NCBI RefSeq assembly: GCF_036669915.1
Contig: NC_089321.1
Location: forward strand, 7,420,163 to 7,484,162
DNA: 64,000 bases
From: Pocillopora verrucosa
Lineage: Eukaryota; Cnidaria; Anthozoa; Scleractinia; Pocilloporidae
Direction: 5' to 3'
The position numbers and the translations under genes were made by a program. The notes under the pieces are model-generated. The model was given only the letters and a program-made list of their open reading frames with translations, had not been told where the DNA came from and did no database searches. This document shows positions 23,557 to 37,734 of this stretch, piece by piece. Every line of letters begins with the position of its first letter. Position 1 is the first letter of the stretch.

Positions 23557-24955
23557 TTTATAATAAAGTTTGGATATAACGCGCGTTGTCATTGGCTGAA
23601 AGAGCGTGCTCTATGGGAGTATAGAGCATAGAGCTGAGCTAAAGCTGTCACGCCATCTGCCATATTGTAGCATGTTCGACCTTTTCCGGGACCTCTTTTT
23701 AGCTTTTTTCCGATAATTGAAGGTGAAATTTCGGAACGAGCGAGCCGGAAAGTAGCAACAGGAGAACCAAACAAACGTTTGTAAACATACTAGGCGCCGT
23801 GATTTACGTTATTAAAACGTGAGCAGATACGAAAATCCTCAAAGGAAAAACAAAATAGACTTTCCGAGTTTAAAGATTTTCACGCTCAGTTAGATTGCAA
23901 GCTTACGTACGGTAATAAAAATCAAACACAGCTAACACTTGTATAGTATATGAAGTTCAGTGTTCAAAAACAAAACAGAAAAAAACAGAAATAATGAAAA
24001 ATATAACCAAACTGGCATAATTGTTAAAATTCATACTAATCATGACGGTGTCTGAGCGATTGTTATTGTAACGTGAGCAGAGACAAAAATCCTCAAAGAT
24101 AAAAGAAGATAGACAGTCCGAGTTTTTTTAACGGTTTTCACGCTCAGTTAGATTGCGAGTTTACGTACGGCAATAAAAATCAAACACAGCTAACACTTGT
24201 ATAGTATATAAAGTTTAGATTTCAAATAGAAAAAAACAGGAATTATGAAAAATATAACCTGGCATAACTTTTAAAATTCATACTAATCATGATGGTGTCA
24301 GAGCGACTTAAGGTCTATCGCGGCTAGCTAATCATGGCGATCTTCGGTCATCGCAGTGGAGCAAGCCTCAGGAACTAAATCGACTACCCTTCGAGTGAAA
24401 AAATGAGAGCTTGCCCTGATTACCTTTCCGATGCGTTGAGTGGAAGGCCAGATCAGTCACTGCAACCGAGTTTTACGGCGCTGTCATTCCGAGCGATCTT
24501 TTTGTCTTAGTGAATTCGGCTGTTGTTCATTCATAATATACTCGCCTTGAACAGTTTGTTTTCTACTTGTCATGTGAAATAACTTGCATATTTTAATGAG
24601 CTACGATTGGGCCGAATTTCACTGAACATTTCACTTTCAGATCCTGTATTAGAAACTAAAAAACTTCAGGCAAAAGTGTTAAATTCGACATGCCGAGCTA
24701 TTTTAGTTTGTAAACTATTGCAGAATATGACCTTTGATGGTTTGACATTTTTGACAGCTTTAGTCTTGTACAGCCAATGAGATTATTTGAACCATTCTAA
24801 CAGGAATTCTGATTGGCTTATTGTAGCGTGCTTTATGAGAGTATAGAGCATGCTAACGACACTGTTATTCGCTTTGGAAATAAGATTTGTTTTGAAAATT
24901 GAAAGTAATTCTTGGGGAATTTAACGGATTTTTTATTATAAAACAAATAGAGAAG
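23557..24955 (+). repeat. long repeat, copy 1, interrupted
   Basis: The left part, 23557-23793, and right part, about 24640-24955, match the continuous repeat at 25598-26155. Between them lies about 850 bp holding a 245-bp tandem duplication. Either this copy received an insertion or the other copy is an internal-deletion form. The left end carries TTATAATAAAG and the right end CTTTATTATAA-like sequence, so the unit may be a DNA element. Confidence 0.7.
23816..24300 (+). repeat. 245-bp tandem duplication
   Basis: Two diverged copies in direct orientation, 23816-24056 and about 24063-24300. Each begins AACGTGAGCAGA, passes through TTTTCACGCTCAGTTAGATT and ACACAGCTAACACTTGTATA, and ends ATTCATACTAATCATGA. 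No open frame of note. Confidence 0.85.
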
Positions 24956-25130
24956 CCTTGACTGTGCTCTGTTCTGTTGTAAAGCACTTAGAAAGCGGCT
25001 AGCGCAGGAAAGAAGTAGGGAGAAACACTCGACTACGTCTCGTGTTTCCCCCTACACTTCTTTCGTGCTCTAGCCGCTTCCTAAGTGCTTTACAACAGAA
25101 CAGAGCACAGTCTAGGCTTCTCTATTTGTT
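24942..25130. mobile_element. 189-bp palindromic MITE
   Basis: The arms AACAAATAGAGAAGCC and GGCTTCTCTATTTGTT are perfect at the ends. Pairing continues almost to a short centre near 25038, through ACTGTGCTCTGTTCTGTTGT and its complement. A second copy is at 26595-26748, with its centre in the opposite orientation. It abuts the right end of the interrupted long repeat. Confidence 0.9.
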
Positions 25131-25369
25131 AAACAGTACTCATAAAAAAGAGAAAACTTATTCACAAAAAATTAACAGTCACGAAAGACAAAAAGGCTAA
25201 ATTGTGGGTGGGATTGATAAGAGTAAGAGCTTGAAAAAATAAAAAACCCAAAAGTACAACGTTTAGCAAAAATTGATTTTCATTGGCTTAAGATTAGCAT
25301 AAGGAGAGTAAGATATAGCCTGCGAGCAGGCTCATATTTGGAGCCCGCCCGCAAACTATATAGCAATTA

Positions 25370-25592
25370 TAGTGCATGAAGTATTTTGTCCCACTTCTGT
25401 TGAAATTTATTTTGTGAATCAGTCAAGATAGATATTTGTTTTTCAATTTCTAAATTATATTTCAGTTGTTGCGCATACTCTCTGATAGATGGAGATATGT
25501 TCTTAAATTTACAGCGATAAATGTAATACTTTGCAAGGAGAAAACAATGGCTTACTAAAATATCATCTTTCTCTCCGGCTAAAACCTAAACA
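25370..25592 (-). mobile_element. LINE ORF2 C-terminal end (3' fragment)
   Basis: On the minus strand the frame reads LLAKYYIYRCKFKNISPSIR, then LKYNLEIEKQ and FQQKWDKILHAL before a stop. This is the pattern at the extreme C-terminus of L1/Tx1-like LINE reverse transcriptases. The preceding zinc-binding part of what looks like the same copy is at 26757-27095. Confidence 0.7.
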
Positions 25593-25597
25593 TTCTT

Positions 25598-26155
25598 ATA
25601 ATAAAGTTCGGATATAACGCGCGCTGTCATTGGTTGAAAGAGCGTGCTCTATGAGAGTATAGAACATAGAACTGAGCTAAAGCTGTCACGCCATCTGCCA
25701 AATTGTACTATGTTCGACCTTCTCCGGGACTTCTTTTTAGCGTTTTTCCGATAATTGAAAGTGAAGTTTCGGAACAAGCGAGCCGGCAAGTAGCAACAGA
25801 AGAACCAAATAAAGGTTTGTAAACATACCATTCTGTATTAGAGACTTAAAAACTTCAGGCAAAAGTATTAAATTCGACTTGCCGAACTATTTTAGTTTGT
25901 GAACTATCGTAGAATGTGGACTTTGATGGTTTTTGAACTTTGATGATTTGACACTTTTGACAGCTTTAGTCTTGTACAGCCAATCAGATTATTTGAACCA
26001 TTCTAACAAGGATTGTGATTGGCTTATTGTAGCGTGCTTTATGAGAGTATAGAGCATGCTGACGACACTGTTCTTCGCTTTGGAAATAAAGTTTGTTTTG
26101 AAAATTGAAAGTAATGCTCGGGGAATTTAATGGATTCTTTATTATAAAACAAACT
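25598..26155 (+). repeat. long repeat, copy 2, continuous
   Basis: A 558-bp match to 23557-23793 plus 24640-24955. It contains two related blocks, GAAAGAGCGTGCTCTATGAG and TAGCGTGCTTTATGAGAGTA, in the same orientation, and TTATAATAAAG / CTTTATTATAA near its ends. It lies within a LINE fragment. Non-coding. Confidence 0.75.
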
Positions 26156-26594
26156 CAAGAAGTGGGGAGAGCTGATTGGTTCAAATGAGGAAATTCTTGC
26201 AAAGCCATCAATGTACGAGTCTTATAGTTCAGTGTATTGGATCAGCTACTTCAGTGCAAAGAATATCAATGTTTTTAAAAAGAGCAAATTGTCTTGCCGA
26301 ATTCGAAATTAAAATCTCGCCGTTCATTTCACAAGAAAGGCTTCAAGAAACGTTCCTTCCATAGGCTTCTTTTTATGGGCAACTGGGTTTATGATGTCTT
26401 CGTTTCGGATTGAAATGCAAACAGCAGCAAGACTCCTGCAGTTTTAAAGAATTGAAGTGCGTGATCAACAAAACTGTTTAAATGAGCGTCTATGTATATA
26501 GTCTAAACACGGTTTTGACGTTCCAAACACGCTTGTATTTTTAAGAAATATACTTTACAAAAGCAATGGAGAACTCTTTGCCGCGTTTCCAATG

Positions 26595-26748
26595 AACAAA
26601 TATAGAAGCCTTGAAGCGGTCAGAGCATGAAAGAAGTGTAGGGAGAAACACGAGACGTAGTCAAGTATTCCCAACTTCTTTCGTGCTCTAGCCGCTTCCC
26701 GCGTGCTTTATAACAGAACAGAGCACAGTCAAGGCTTCTCTATTTGTT
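26595..26748. mobile_element. palindromic MITE, shortened second copy
   Basis: Same family as 24942-25130. The right arm is full length; the left arm has lost its ACTGTGCTCTGTTC segment. The central spacer is in the reverse orientation relative to the first copy. It lies directly beside the LINE zinc-binding fragment. Confidence 0.8.
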
Positions 26749-26756
26749 AAATAGAT

Positions 26757-27095
26757 ATCCAAAACGTGTGAAGCTGGTATCAAATGAATTGAAACGAAGA
26801 AACAATGAACTCTTCCCCAAAAGGTTTTCCTTACCGAGCATTCCCAGAAAAGATGGATTAATGTTTCCTTGTCTGTTTTGCACAAATAACAGAGAGCAAT
26901 CTCCGAAATACCTATTTTAGATAGAAAGGAATTCGTTGCTATTCGACTGTGGAGAAATTTGAACTGGAAGTTCCTTATCTTAGTACTGAGCGTACACAAC
27001 TTTGGTAGTAAATAAATCGATCTCCAGCTCAAATCCTCCACCACTTTAAGGTCACAGTTCTTTACCCATTTTTCTTGACTCTTTTGGGGGCTAGT
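26757..27095 (-). mobile_element. LINE reverse transcriptase zinc-binding region, truncated
   Basis: The minus-strand frame shows SQEKWVKNCDLKVVEDLSWR, then FQFKFLHSRIATN, CYLCKTDKETLIHLFWECS. The C-x2-C...H-x4-C spacing is typical of the zf-RVT tail of LINE ORF2. The frame stops where the MITE and long repeat begin, and the C-terminal rest follows at 25370-25592. Confidence 0.8.
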
Positions 27096-27099
27096 AGAA

Positions 27100-30000
27100 T
27101 TTTTGTGTATTAGAATAATTATGAGAATTTATCAATTGCTTTGTTTTTCTGAAAGAAGTTCTTTTAATTACTTGTAAAGCTCTGTAATTACCAGATAAGA
27201 GCTAATTAGACACAATTTTTTAAATTGTTTTTGGTGACAGAAAGCTATAAGATCAATTAACTATCAATTGTCTTTTTCTCGATTTTTAAGCCGCTTATTG
27301 TGACAAAACTCTTAAAGATATTAAGTGCGACTAACGATATTAGAATGTTTGTCCAAACAATGACGTTTGAGAGCTTATGTTGCTTTTCATTTGTTACATT
27401 GGCCGAGCTTGATTATCATAAGTCCGACATATTTGTAACAAGTCTTTAGAGTTTTAGTGAAACAATTTCCACAAACACTTCCCAGATATGAAATAAAGGC
27501 CACTATAAGAGAGGTTTCGAGACCAGCGCTGAGATTTCGACCGATAACAACCGTCTTCCGAAAAGTCTCGCATCTGTACGACTTGTTTTGATGCTTGAAA
27601 CCCTCTGAAAGCCGCACATTCCGGGGCGTACAAATGTCTCTTTGAGTAAAGCAATTCATAACTAAATTGGATTTGTGTCCCGGTCGTTATGGTTGTAAAA
27701 TTAGCGTAATACTTAGCAAAGAAAACCCGATGCAATATTTATAATTTTCGAGAGATTAAAAAAGCACCAAAGGCTTCGCGAGGAGTTTATTCTGGCATTT
27801 TTAGCCTATGCCGGAGATTTCCCCTTGGAATGCTGCTAGCCGATTGAAAGTCTTTCTTTCCTCTCAGAAAATTGGTAAACAACTAGACGAATCAATAACA
27901 AATAAATTAAGTCGATATATCAATGGTCGGTAAAATCTCATGTAAACAAGATAATTTGGTTCTTGATGCATGTTTCTTGGTTTTATGCCAAAAATATCTT
28001 AATAATGCCAGTTATATCTTTATAACTGCCGTTCTTCAAAAAAAAACCCTATGTTCTGTCTACATGGTCAGCAGCTCCGCAGTGATTCTATAGCGCCAAA
28101 AACAACAATTCATGAAAGAGAAGCGCAAGTTCAGGTCTTTTCCCCTACAGTACTATTAAAAAGCCAGAGTTTCTGACGCAGAGAATGTTCAGCTGTATCA
28201 CAAAAACACCCGACAGAATACTTAGATCAATAGGTCATTTAAATAAAGTTGTTCCGGTTGTTATTGTGTTTCATTCATTTTTGGTAATATGAGCACATTC
28301 ACAGACACAACAAGAGTAACAAAACTATGATGAGCCATTACCCGACAAGATCCTTAAATCAGCTGTGCGTATTACATACCACTGAAGAAGTTTGAATGCA
28401 AGCAAGAGCACACAGAATGCATGCATTATGCAAGTTTAAAAGCGAAAAAATAATGCAAACCAAACTGACTGACCTTCTCCTACGAATTTATTGCGATGCC
28501 AAAAGTGTATATTAACTACTTACCTTGCAGTAACAAGAAACACTGTTCTATTGGTTATTTGAAATAGCTAACAATCTCCTTTGACCATGAATAGAGCTTT
28601 GCGCAGTTGTAACGAAATCAGGTGAATACTCCCTATAAAAGTATTGCCCTTGCCGCTGGAATCTTTTAAAAGTACGATATGAGGATTATTATCAAAATCC
28701 CTCTTTATGCGATTGGCCTATTTCCAAAAAATCTATGTTTTAACACCTGTGTCTAAGTCTGTTGTTTACTTTCGCCTTGGAGGACTTAACGAGATGTGAC
28801 GCTATTTAAACAAGGTTCTTTGTTACGCAGATTCCTCAGGCAGAAAAAGCGTCTGCTCTTTTAAAAAAACTAACAGAAATGGTGGCCCCTTAAAAGCATG
28901 AAAAACAACTTATCTTGGTGCATGCCTGTGCACAGCGACCTTTACATCTAAACGCAAATCCTATTGGATAAAGGTAATTTCGCTGAATTTCACCGCACAA
29001 CCTTTTAAAAACAGTTTTAGCCCTAGTCAATGGATAACCACAGCGCACGAAAGTCGGAAATTCTCTCCGTCCTGCTCAAGCATAGAGGAGAGCCTGTACA
29101 TTTAGAAGCTTATCGTACTTTTTTTCTGCTTTGACGCTACGCTTGGCGAATAAGTTATTCGTCAATAAACCTCCTATTTTTATTCCATAAGGCAATCTCT
29201 ATGATAATTTGTTTTACTGCAGCACGAAGATGAAGTCTTCATTGCATTTTTTAGCTCCTACTTCTCGCAAACCAGTGCTCATGTGTCACATTGTATGGTC
29301 CTTCCTCTCACAAATACGACAAAAGAGCACAAGAAGGAGGAAATTAAGTCAGAAAGTGCAATTGAATCAGGCCGGAGATCCGCTGAAAAGGCAGCGGGAG
29401 ACAAGCTAGCTTTATGATGCCCAGCTATGTTTCCTTGATTGTCCCTTGACATAGTGGGCAGTGCGTACGTGTATCATGAGTAACGTAGCAATGACGAAGA
29501 ACCTTGCAGATGTGCAATGTTCCTGGAATACAACAGATGATTGCGTAACCGTAAAGCTCCATAAAATTTGATTTGATTTGATAAGGCGAGTTTAAATAGT
29601 TTAGCTTCATGAAATTATAGTCTAGGGCGTGCCGTATCCTTGCCTCATAAGGAGAATTGGGTTATTCATACAGCACAAACATGCGGAGCCAGCATTTGGT
29701 TATGGAAAAGATAACATTTTGAGCATTGGTGACTTTGTTGAGATAAAACGAAATCGTCCTAAGAGGCCCTAGAGATTGGGATGAGAGATGGAACGATGGC
29801 GCCGGAAAGCATTTACCTCCAGACATTTGAATTCCGTTTGTAATCTTCATTTATCGTCTTACATCCAATAAAGTTTTTCGTTTGTTCTTGTTTTTTACCG
29901 GAGGGTTTATCTCCAGGTTATCCTCTTTCTCTCGCCCCACAAAAACCAACATTTTATTGAATTCTAGTTCGATTGTATAAATGACCACCTCCTAGTTGTT

Positions 30001-33000
30001 TTTCATATGTATTTGTGTACTTTTTTCAATGCTAATGATCGGAACATTGCAGCTTGCAATCCGCACAGGTATGCTAGTTCAAAATTAGGATAAACAAAAT
30101 TGTCTGGTCATGGGTCATGGGTGCATAGTTTACTCACTGCCCCAGTACTTTAAGTTTTCTTGGGTCAGTTGGCGAGTACGTGATAGCCTGCACGCGTATG
30201 AAAAATGCATCCGTGTTTTCAGGCAATATTCTTGCAACTCCCTCAGTGCCACCGAGGAGCGAAGAAAATATTTCTCATGCCTAAGCACAGGAGTAGCTTA
30301 TTAACCTCTTATCTGTTTCACGTGCACCGAGCTCCCAAAATTTCACCTCGGCGAAACGTATCGAAAGATGTCATTACTTGAAAAAATTTTTCATCCTAGC
30401 TTAGCTGTGTCTTTAAAAAATCATAAGATCTGGTGTAATTTTGGTGCTTCGACGAAAGCGTGAAAATTTCCAAATTGTTTTGAGGGATAACATAGATTAT
30501 TTACCGCGAAACTGCATTACTGATATTTTTAAACGCCGCAAATAATATTTTTAGGAGAAGAAAAATTTCTTTCGTTCAATAATTTATCTTTCACTGCATC
30601 GTTAGCATACTTCAGTTGCAAAATGCAAAACTGGCATTGAAACTGATGTTAATTTTTCTTATTCGATAGGACAATTTGTTACATCACAATTTTTCTTTAC
30701 TCTTACGTCGAATTCAAATGCAATTATGATGGCGTCTAAAAGTTTGTTACGTTGAATTCACATGTATTTGCTTCAGCTTCTTCTCATCAATAGCTTTGTT
30801 AGCGTTCTGTCGGAACGATAGAGATGACTAACATTTATTATCTCCAGGAGAAAACAAAACAACAGTCTTACTTACGATGTTTTTAAAAGGAACAATGGTG
30901 CATGACAACTTGGCAAATTGGTTTCCTGTGTCTTGCTGTGAGCAAACGGATAGGACCTTGCACTTCAATTTGGAATCTGCTCTTCAATACACAGGTATCA
31001 GCGAGCGACGAAACTCGATGAAACTGATCAGCAGCTAAGATGTTATTGTCACTCTTAAATATCTATATGTGAGTGTTGTTTTTTCGTGAGTCTGCTGCCA
31101 AGCAATGAACGCAGTGATCTGATTGGCAAATTTATGCAAGTTAGAGCTGCTCTTATATGATTAGGACATTAAAGCCACTGAAAAGCGGACAGAATTCTGT
31201 CTTATTAACCGACACTTTCATTATCTCATTAGATGGGTTTTTAATCCTCTTATTGTACTTTTTTTCATATATTAAACACTTAATTTATGTATAGCGAGAA
31301 AGCACCGTAACCACCTCAAGTAAATTAGCTCAAACTCAGTTATCGGCCCTAAAAAAAAAATCACTCGAGTTTTTATGAGTCTCTTCCGTCGAAAAGTTTG
31401 ATATTAAAGGGCTTTTCAGATTGAAAGTTAGAACTTAACTACATCTCTAATATCATATCATATTTCGTTTGCCTATGGTAACTTTTGGTCTCCCTGGTAA
31501 TGCACCTGTTTGTTATTGTTGCGGTAAACGACGTTTTTGGATGTTAAAATCCATCTAGTATTTTTGCCTACGCGCAGATAGTTTAAAAGCGTCACGTGAC
31601 TGATTATGTTCCCGGATGAAACTGGAGGACAACAACAATCATTCATCGAAGTGGAGTGGCTTGTAGTGGCAGAAATATTTACCGACACTGCGGTGAATAG
31701 TTGTCTTAGTATAAAATGAAAAACAGTGAAATCTTTTACCGCAAAAAGATGATTTTAACTCATTTATTCCAGCAACGATTACAATATATTCAGGCTTAAA
31801 TCCCACGTGAGTTGCTTGGAGGTGAAAGCAAAGGATGTTCGGAGTTTGAGTAGCCAATCAGAGCGCGTCTTCAACGCAGTTCACTATTTTAGTATCCACT
31901 AAAGGCATTTATATTGAAAACACCGGGTAAAACTGGGATGTATGCCACGATATATGAATCAATATGCGTGTTTCTCACTTGGGATAGATAATTTTCCTAT
32001 GAACCTATATTTACGCATGTTGTGGTGATTATCAACGTAACTTGCAATTGGAACTTTTTCGCCAAGCTGAAGATCCGAGTCTGTGAGGTCGCTATTGATT
32101 CGTTGTCATGCCAATTGTTGCTAATTTCAATGAGCACAGAAGCCTAACGACGCCCAGTGGAGTGTCAAGACTTTTCAAAATCTGACGTGACCGAGTTAAT
32201 CGATATAGCTACTTATGAAGTCGCTACACAAAATCCGTCATAATGTTTGGACGCATGACACCCTTAAAAACTCTCAGGGATAGCAGTAGAATAAGGAATA
32301 TTTTGCATTAAAAAAGTGTTCCCTGTTCTTAACACTCGTAAGAGTAATGAATGATAACATGATACAGTTGTGTATGACAAATCAATTTGCATGTAAAGGC
32401 CCTTTTACGCTCACCCGTGTTTTATCAAAGTCGTTAGATGATTCTGGTTTCAAGTGTCAAATCGATCATCGGAAATTTTCGTTTTCCTTGACTATAATCG
32501 AATTTAAAACACAATTTTCGGCTTTTCTTCTGACGCGTTTTATTTACTGCCATTAGGAACAATTTTGCGCGTCTTTTTTTCCTTTCACAAGTATGTCGCT
32601 TATCAGGGTCTGTTTAAGATCCGGCGACTCTTGGCATTTTGTCGCCACTGTTATGTTATTCTTCAAGTGCAGAGGAGGATGTTGGTAAGCTTACGACACA
32701 GGTACGGATATTCTAAGGACAATTCCCTTCCATTTTTCCCGGATTATCGAATTATCAGTCTTAATAATCAGAATACAATACATTCTCTATTCGGAAAAGC
32801 CAGCTTACGATTATTGAACCACATCCTCCGTTAACGCGGGCATGAATTCCGAACGAGCGTAAGAGAGTAAGTTTGCCCTTTTATGAGTCAAGTTTGAGTT
32901 ACAACAAACCCCAAGCCTCTCTCATTGTTAAAACCTGTATTGAAACGCTACTTAAGTGTACCTGAAGAAGAGTTGGTGTTACGCAACTTTTTACACATGA

Positions 33001-36000
33001 AATACAGCGCGTTTATGTGAAACAATGTGAGCGTTTGTCTCGTACCCATATTTATACTTCATCCATGCCCAATACTTTTAGCCACCATCTGGATACGACA
33101 GCGGGGTGACGACACTACATTTGCCACTGAGTCCTAGTAATCCTAAGGAGACCAATGACAATTGTTTTTTTTTATTTATCTATTTTTTTTAACTCTACAT
33201 TGCATATCAGCTCGGATATCTTAAAGTTTGCTATCATAATAATCTAGTACATATGTATGAGAGATTTTTTGTACTCTCTCAATAACACTTCATTTAAATA
33301 ATGCCTTTTAATGAGATGTGTAAAATTGAAGTTCCTTGTAATCACTTTGAGTAACTTAATACTCGCAATAACATCCTACAGGTACATTCCTGATCATAAC
33401 GGGTCTGCGCCAGGAGCACTGTCCCGAACTTGGTATGCGCATGACCTTCACGTCGCTCATTCTGGTCAAACAGCGCATACTCCCTTGCGCTGAACCGCAG
33501 TGCACTGGATTGTCTGGAGTGCCTTCGCATTTCACGGTGTGGACAAACCTGGGAAAAAAGATGTCGTTGCTTTGGAAATACTTTTGAGGGTCGATACTTG
33601 AGAAGATCTCACGACAGGCACGAGAGTTTATGAATCGCTTTGCAACGTGAGAGGAAGTGCTGTGGAATGGAGAGAAAATACATTATTGAACTTGTACACT
33701 CACGTTCGTAATGTGTACCACTTATAAGGAGAGTATGACAAATCACTTTTGTTTTTCGGCCCTATCAGCGGATATATATCATTGAAGAATTTATTGTAAT
33801 CTGAATTGCCGTAGGCAGAAACAAATTGCTGAGGGTATTAATCCTGTTAATATTTTTACGTCCTCTACAATCAACAAACATCACGGGCGTGTAGAGTATC
33901 TTTGATTGAAGGAGGAACATGAACGGGAACATAAAATTTGTGACAACTTATGTCTGTAGTTTAAATGTCGTGTATCACTCTTGCAGTGAAGGTTTAATTC
34001 ATCTGCTTGAGTCACACGGAAAGTGAGTGGAAAGTGCGGACATCAATTGCCCTCAGACTTGATGAAAATTAAAAATAAAATAAAATTTAATTCTTTCTTT
34101 TTATGTCTGGCAACTTAAAAATGTGGCTTTTTTTCCATTGTTTCTATGACAAATTCGAATGAAGACTGCTCAGTAACAATTCTTAGATAAATCAGAGATG
34201 TGCATGGAAGGAAGATCAGGTGATGGTTTTTGCTTGACATAAATGCCTACGACTTTTGTCGTGGGAGTTTACCTCAAAGTGTCATTTGCTGATTCCAAAG
34301 CTGGAGGTAAGTGACCTTGAAAATCTTGATTTAACCCATTCATCGGCTGGAGAGAGCCCACTGTCAAGTAGGTCATCAAAAAAGGCAGTAGGAACTAGAA
34401 AGGAAAAGAACTATCGTAAACAGTCGTTGGAATCCGGAGTTCGAAACTGATTCGGACTCTTCTCCACAACACAGCGGTCAAACATGAGACACTCACAGAA
34501 AGATCAACTGGCCGGCTGTACGCCAATTTCCCGCAAAAAATTCAAAGGCAAACATGAGAAACAACCCCTATCACTCAAAGTCTGCCGTAAAAAAGTTTGA
34601 AACATTCATACATATCTGTATATCTTATTTCACAGCGAGTCACTTCCTGCTGTTTATTTACCTGACCGGCTTTTTGTTTCGAACGCCTCTTCGCCATCAC
34701 AACGTTCGCACAAGCGCAAACTTTGACCGTTCTGCTTGATTTTGGAATTCAAACATGCCTTTTGCTCTCCCTTGTAGTTGCGCGTGTCGCAGTTTTTAAT
34801 TTTGCACCTGCAATAATTATTTGCCCCGAGGGCAACGTGCGTCGACACAAGAAAACAGGCTAAGGGTGCGAATTTACTACCAACTTTCAGAATGCTGAAC
34901 TGATCGTAGATACAGACAGGCTGATTTTGCGCAAATATTCCCGAATGAGAAACTTTGACGCGCTTAAAATGAAAAACAAAAAAGTAACCAAACTACAGAA
35001 ATGACTACCTGCACTAACTTATACGCCATGGATGGCTACAGCAGTTGAGGAAATAACAATGTTTGTTTGAGGCAGGCAGGGAGATAGTTCCTCCCTCATG
35101 CATGACTATTAATCCCTTTAAAAAACTGAGAAACTTCCTTAACTGAATAGATACCCCTCACAAGTTTCTCTGAGCTTCCAACCTGCCGGTGGAAGTTATC
35201 TTCGAACACAATCCAATTCTATCTAATCTTGGCTTTAGCATTTACGGCTTTCACATACCCTTACCTGAACTGACATACTCGTACAGAAAGGACAAATTAT
35301 TCTTCACTACATCAGTGAAACTCTCATTTCTTACCTTTGCAGAGAACATCTTGTTTCAAAGTTTGCTTTTGTTCGATGACAAATAATTTTTTTATGCAGC
35401 ACAGGGTCACGACTGTGCTTTTTATAGACGCATTCTAGTATTATTTGATTTCTTAAAGTTGATAATAAAAAAAGTAATTATATTGTGAGTGTGACAGAAG
35501 TTTGTAAATGCTTGGACTTCTATGGCAGCCGTATACTTCCCTCATCAACCGACTATTGGTTTTTTCATGCTTATCAGATGACAATTAAATTTCTTACACA
35601 CGATCAAGTAGAGAGGCTATCATTTCATATTTTTTTCGATCATTTACAGGGTACTTTGTGGTAATTATAAATCTTGGAGACATTTAGCTTACAATGTCAA
35701 GAACCCTCGTTATAACCCGAGCTTTGCAGCCTGAACTATATCAAGCCTTTTACTAGAGACACGTTCGTAAAACGTGATCCGATTCATTTTGAGAAAAAAG
35801 GTTCTTGAAACTTATCGATAAAATGCGACTTTTCTAGTTGAAAATCAGAGAGTTTAAGAGACTTTTTATAAACATTTATTTGGTTTTAACAAGAGGATGA
35901 ATGCCTGCTCTCTTCGATTCACTCATCGCAAATGACTTTTGCACTTTTAAATGCCAGAGAGAGGTTACAGAGTAATTTTATCAGTAAAACTTTGACGGTT

Positions 36001-37734
36001 CTTTGCTTAATGGAGAAAGTAATTGCAATTTTTGTCAAAGTTTTGCGCTCTTATGATAAGAGAATTTGAAACTTGTAATGCGTTTCAAACTCGACAGCTA
36101 CTTGAAATTGGTTGTTTAATGCAAAGTAAGAACTCGAACCATCGATGGGTAAAAGCTGTTTATCTCGTATTCAGAGTACTCTTTTAAGAGATAAAAAAGG
36201 GAAATAACCCCTCCCTCTAGGAGCAAATTTTACGATTCAAGTTGGATTCGTGATCCTTATGATCTCGGAATCAAACACAAGTAGTACTCAAAAACAAACT
36301 ACAGTAATCTCAGTTAGTGATAACTGAAAGCAATAAAATAAACTTTGAAAACCATGTGTTGATAGCTTCTTTTTCAAAGAAAAGTGGCTATTACTCGCCC
36401 ACGAATGGCAAGATGTGGATGCCAGGAAGTTCAAATCACCTTTGCGGAAACACAGATACACAAGGTACACAGACGTGAGGCCACGAAAGAAGGCGAAGAC
36501 AGCAGTACCCTGTAATCTCTCTTGCAAGCCTTGACCAACCAGCGGTGCCCGTTTGAATCAGCCCTTCCTTTGGCCTTGAGAAATTTTGCACGCATGTATG
36601 AAACGAAATTAGCCCGCGGAACAAACGTCAAATTTTTGCGTCAAGCAAGCTATACCAGGAAAGAAATGCAGCAATAAAGATCTTTGAGACAATTTGATCA
36701 GCCCAATTGAATTTAAGCGGAATTGGCCGAGAGAAGGCGCCCTTTTTCTTAATTGGTTTTTTATTCAGAAATTTTATTGTTTTAAAAACGAACTCTTTTA
36801 ACTTTACAATGCCAGGGCACTTAATGACCCAGAACGGAAAACTAATATTGATAAATTAATGGTCGTCAATTGTGTAATGTTGGCGGACGTTGTCGACAGA
36901 CGTATTGAAAACCTTGTCCGTTTTACTTAAGACACTCTTCAGCCCTTTGTCAACTTCTGTATATATTGATAATTGATCACAAGAGGTGACATCCTGTCCT
37001 GAGTGTTTTGATGGGTTTCACTGTTCCCTCTCCTTCAACTGTGTTTATCACGAATGACTTGAATAAATGCACGAATAATTAGTATTTTTCGCTATTTTAA
37101 ATTCTGAAGAATGAATACTGGCTTTGTCTTTTGTTGTGAATAGCGTCTGTTTATACTTGATACAGCAAAACTACGGGGTTTCTAGGCTTTTAGAATGCCT
37201 CCCCAAGCATTTGATATGCATTTCTTAAATGGGTAAGTGAGTGAGTGGGCAGAGAAATTGTTTCCGGATCCGTCGTGAGAAATTTCTTCGTTTTACATTT
37301 GGAATATTTCAGAAGACTTCAAGGATTGCTTACTCGCTTTACTTTTACTCTTAGTTGTGAGTCGTTCATTTTTATGGTTTTTCTGTTTTATTTCAGTGCA
37401 GATTTTTTTGTTATTTTCATAATATTGCCTAAAGCTAATTAAAACCGTTATACTCAATGTGATAGAAGGCGGTGTTCGTTAATCATGGCTATTAATGCAT
37501 AATGCCCTTGAGGAAACTTCTGCTGTTATTTCTATATGCGTTGCTAGAGACTCATTCAAATTCCTTTTAATGATTGTGTCTTATTCCTTCTCAACAATTA
37601 TATGTCTAAGACTGAATGTCAACACACTATAATTGCGTGATTGCGTGACAACACATGTACATTACCCATAAATCAAAGCAAGTTACATAATCTTTTGTTC
37701 ATTCAAAAATTATCGGCAAACCACAACAACAAAG
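27100..37734. other. gene-free stretch, AT-rich
   Basis: No protein-like frame, tRNA or rRNA was recognised in about 10.6 kb. All open frames are short and lack recognisable motifs. Repeat-like pieces are suspected around 31550-31900 (GCCAATCAGAGCGCG, common beside non-autonomous elements) and around 36290-36650. The stretch between the GPCR cluster and the BTB gene could hold distal regulatory DNA or unspliced non-coding exons that I cannot see. Confidence 0.5.
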
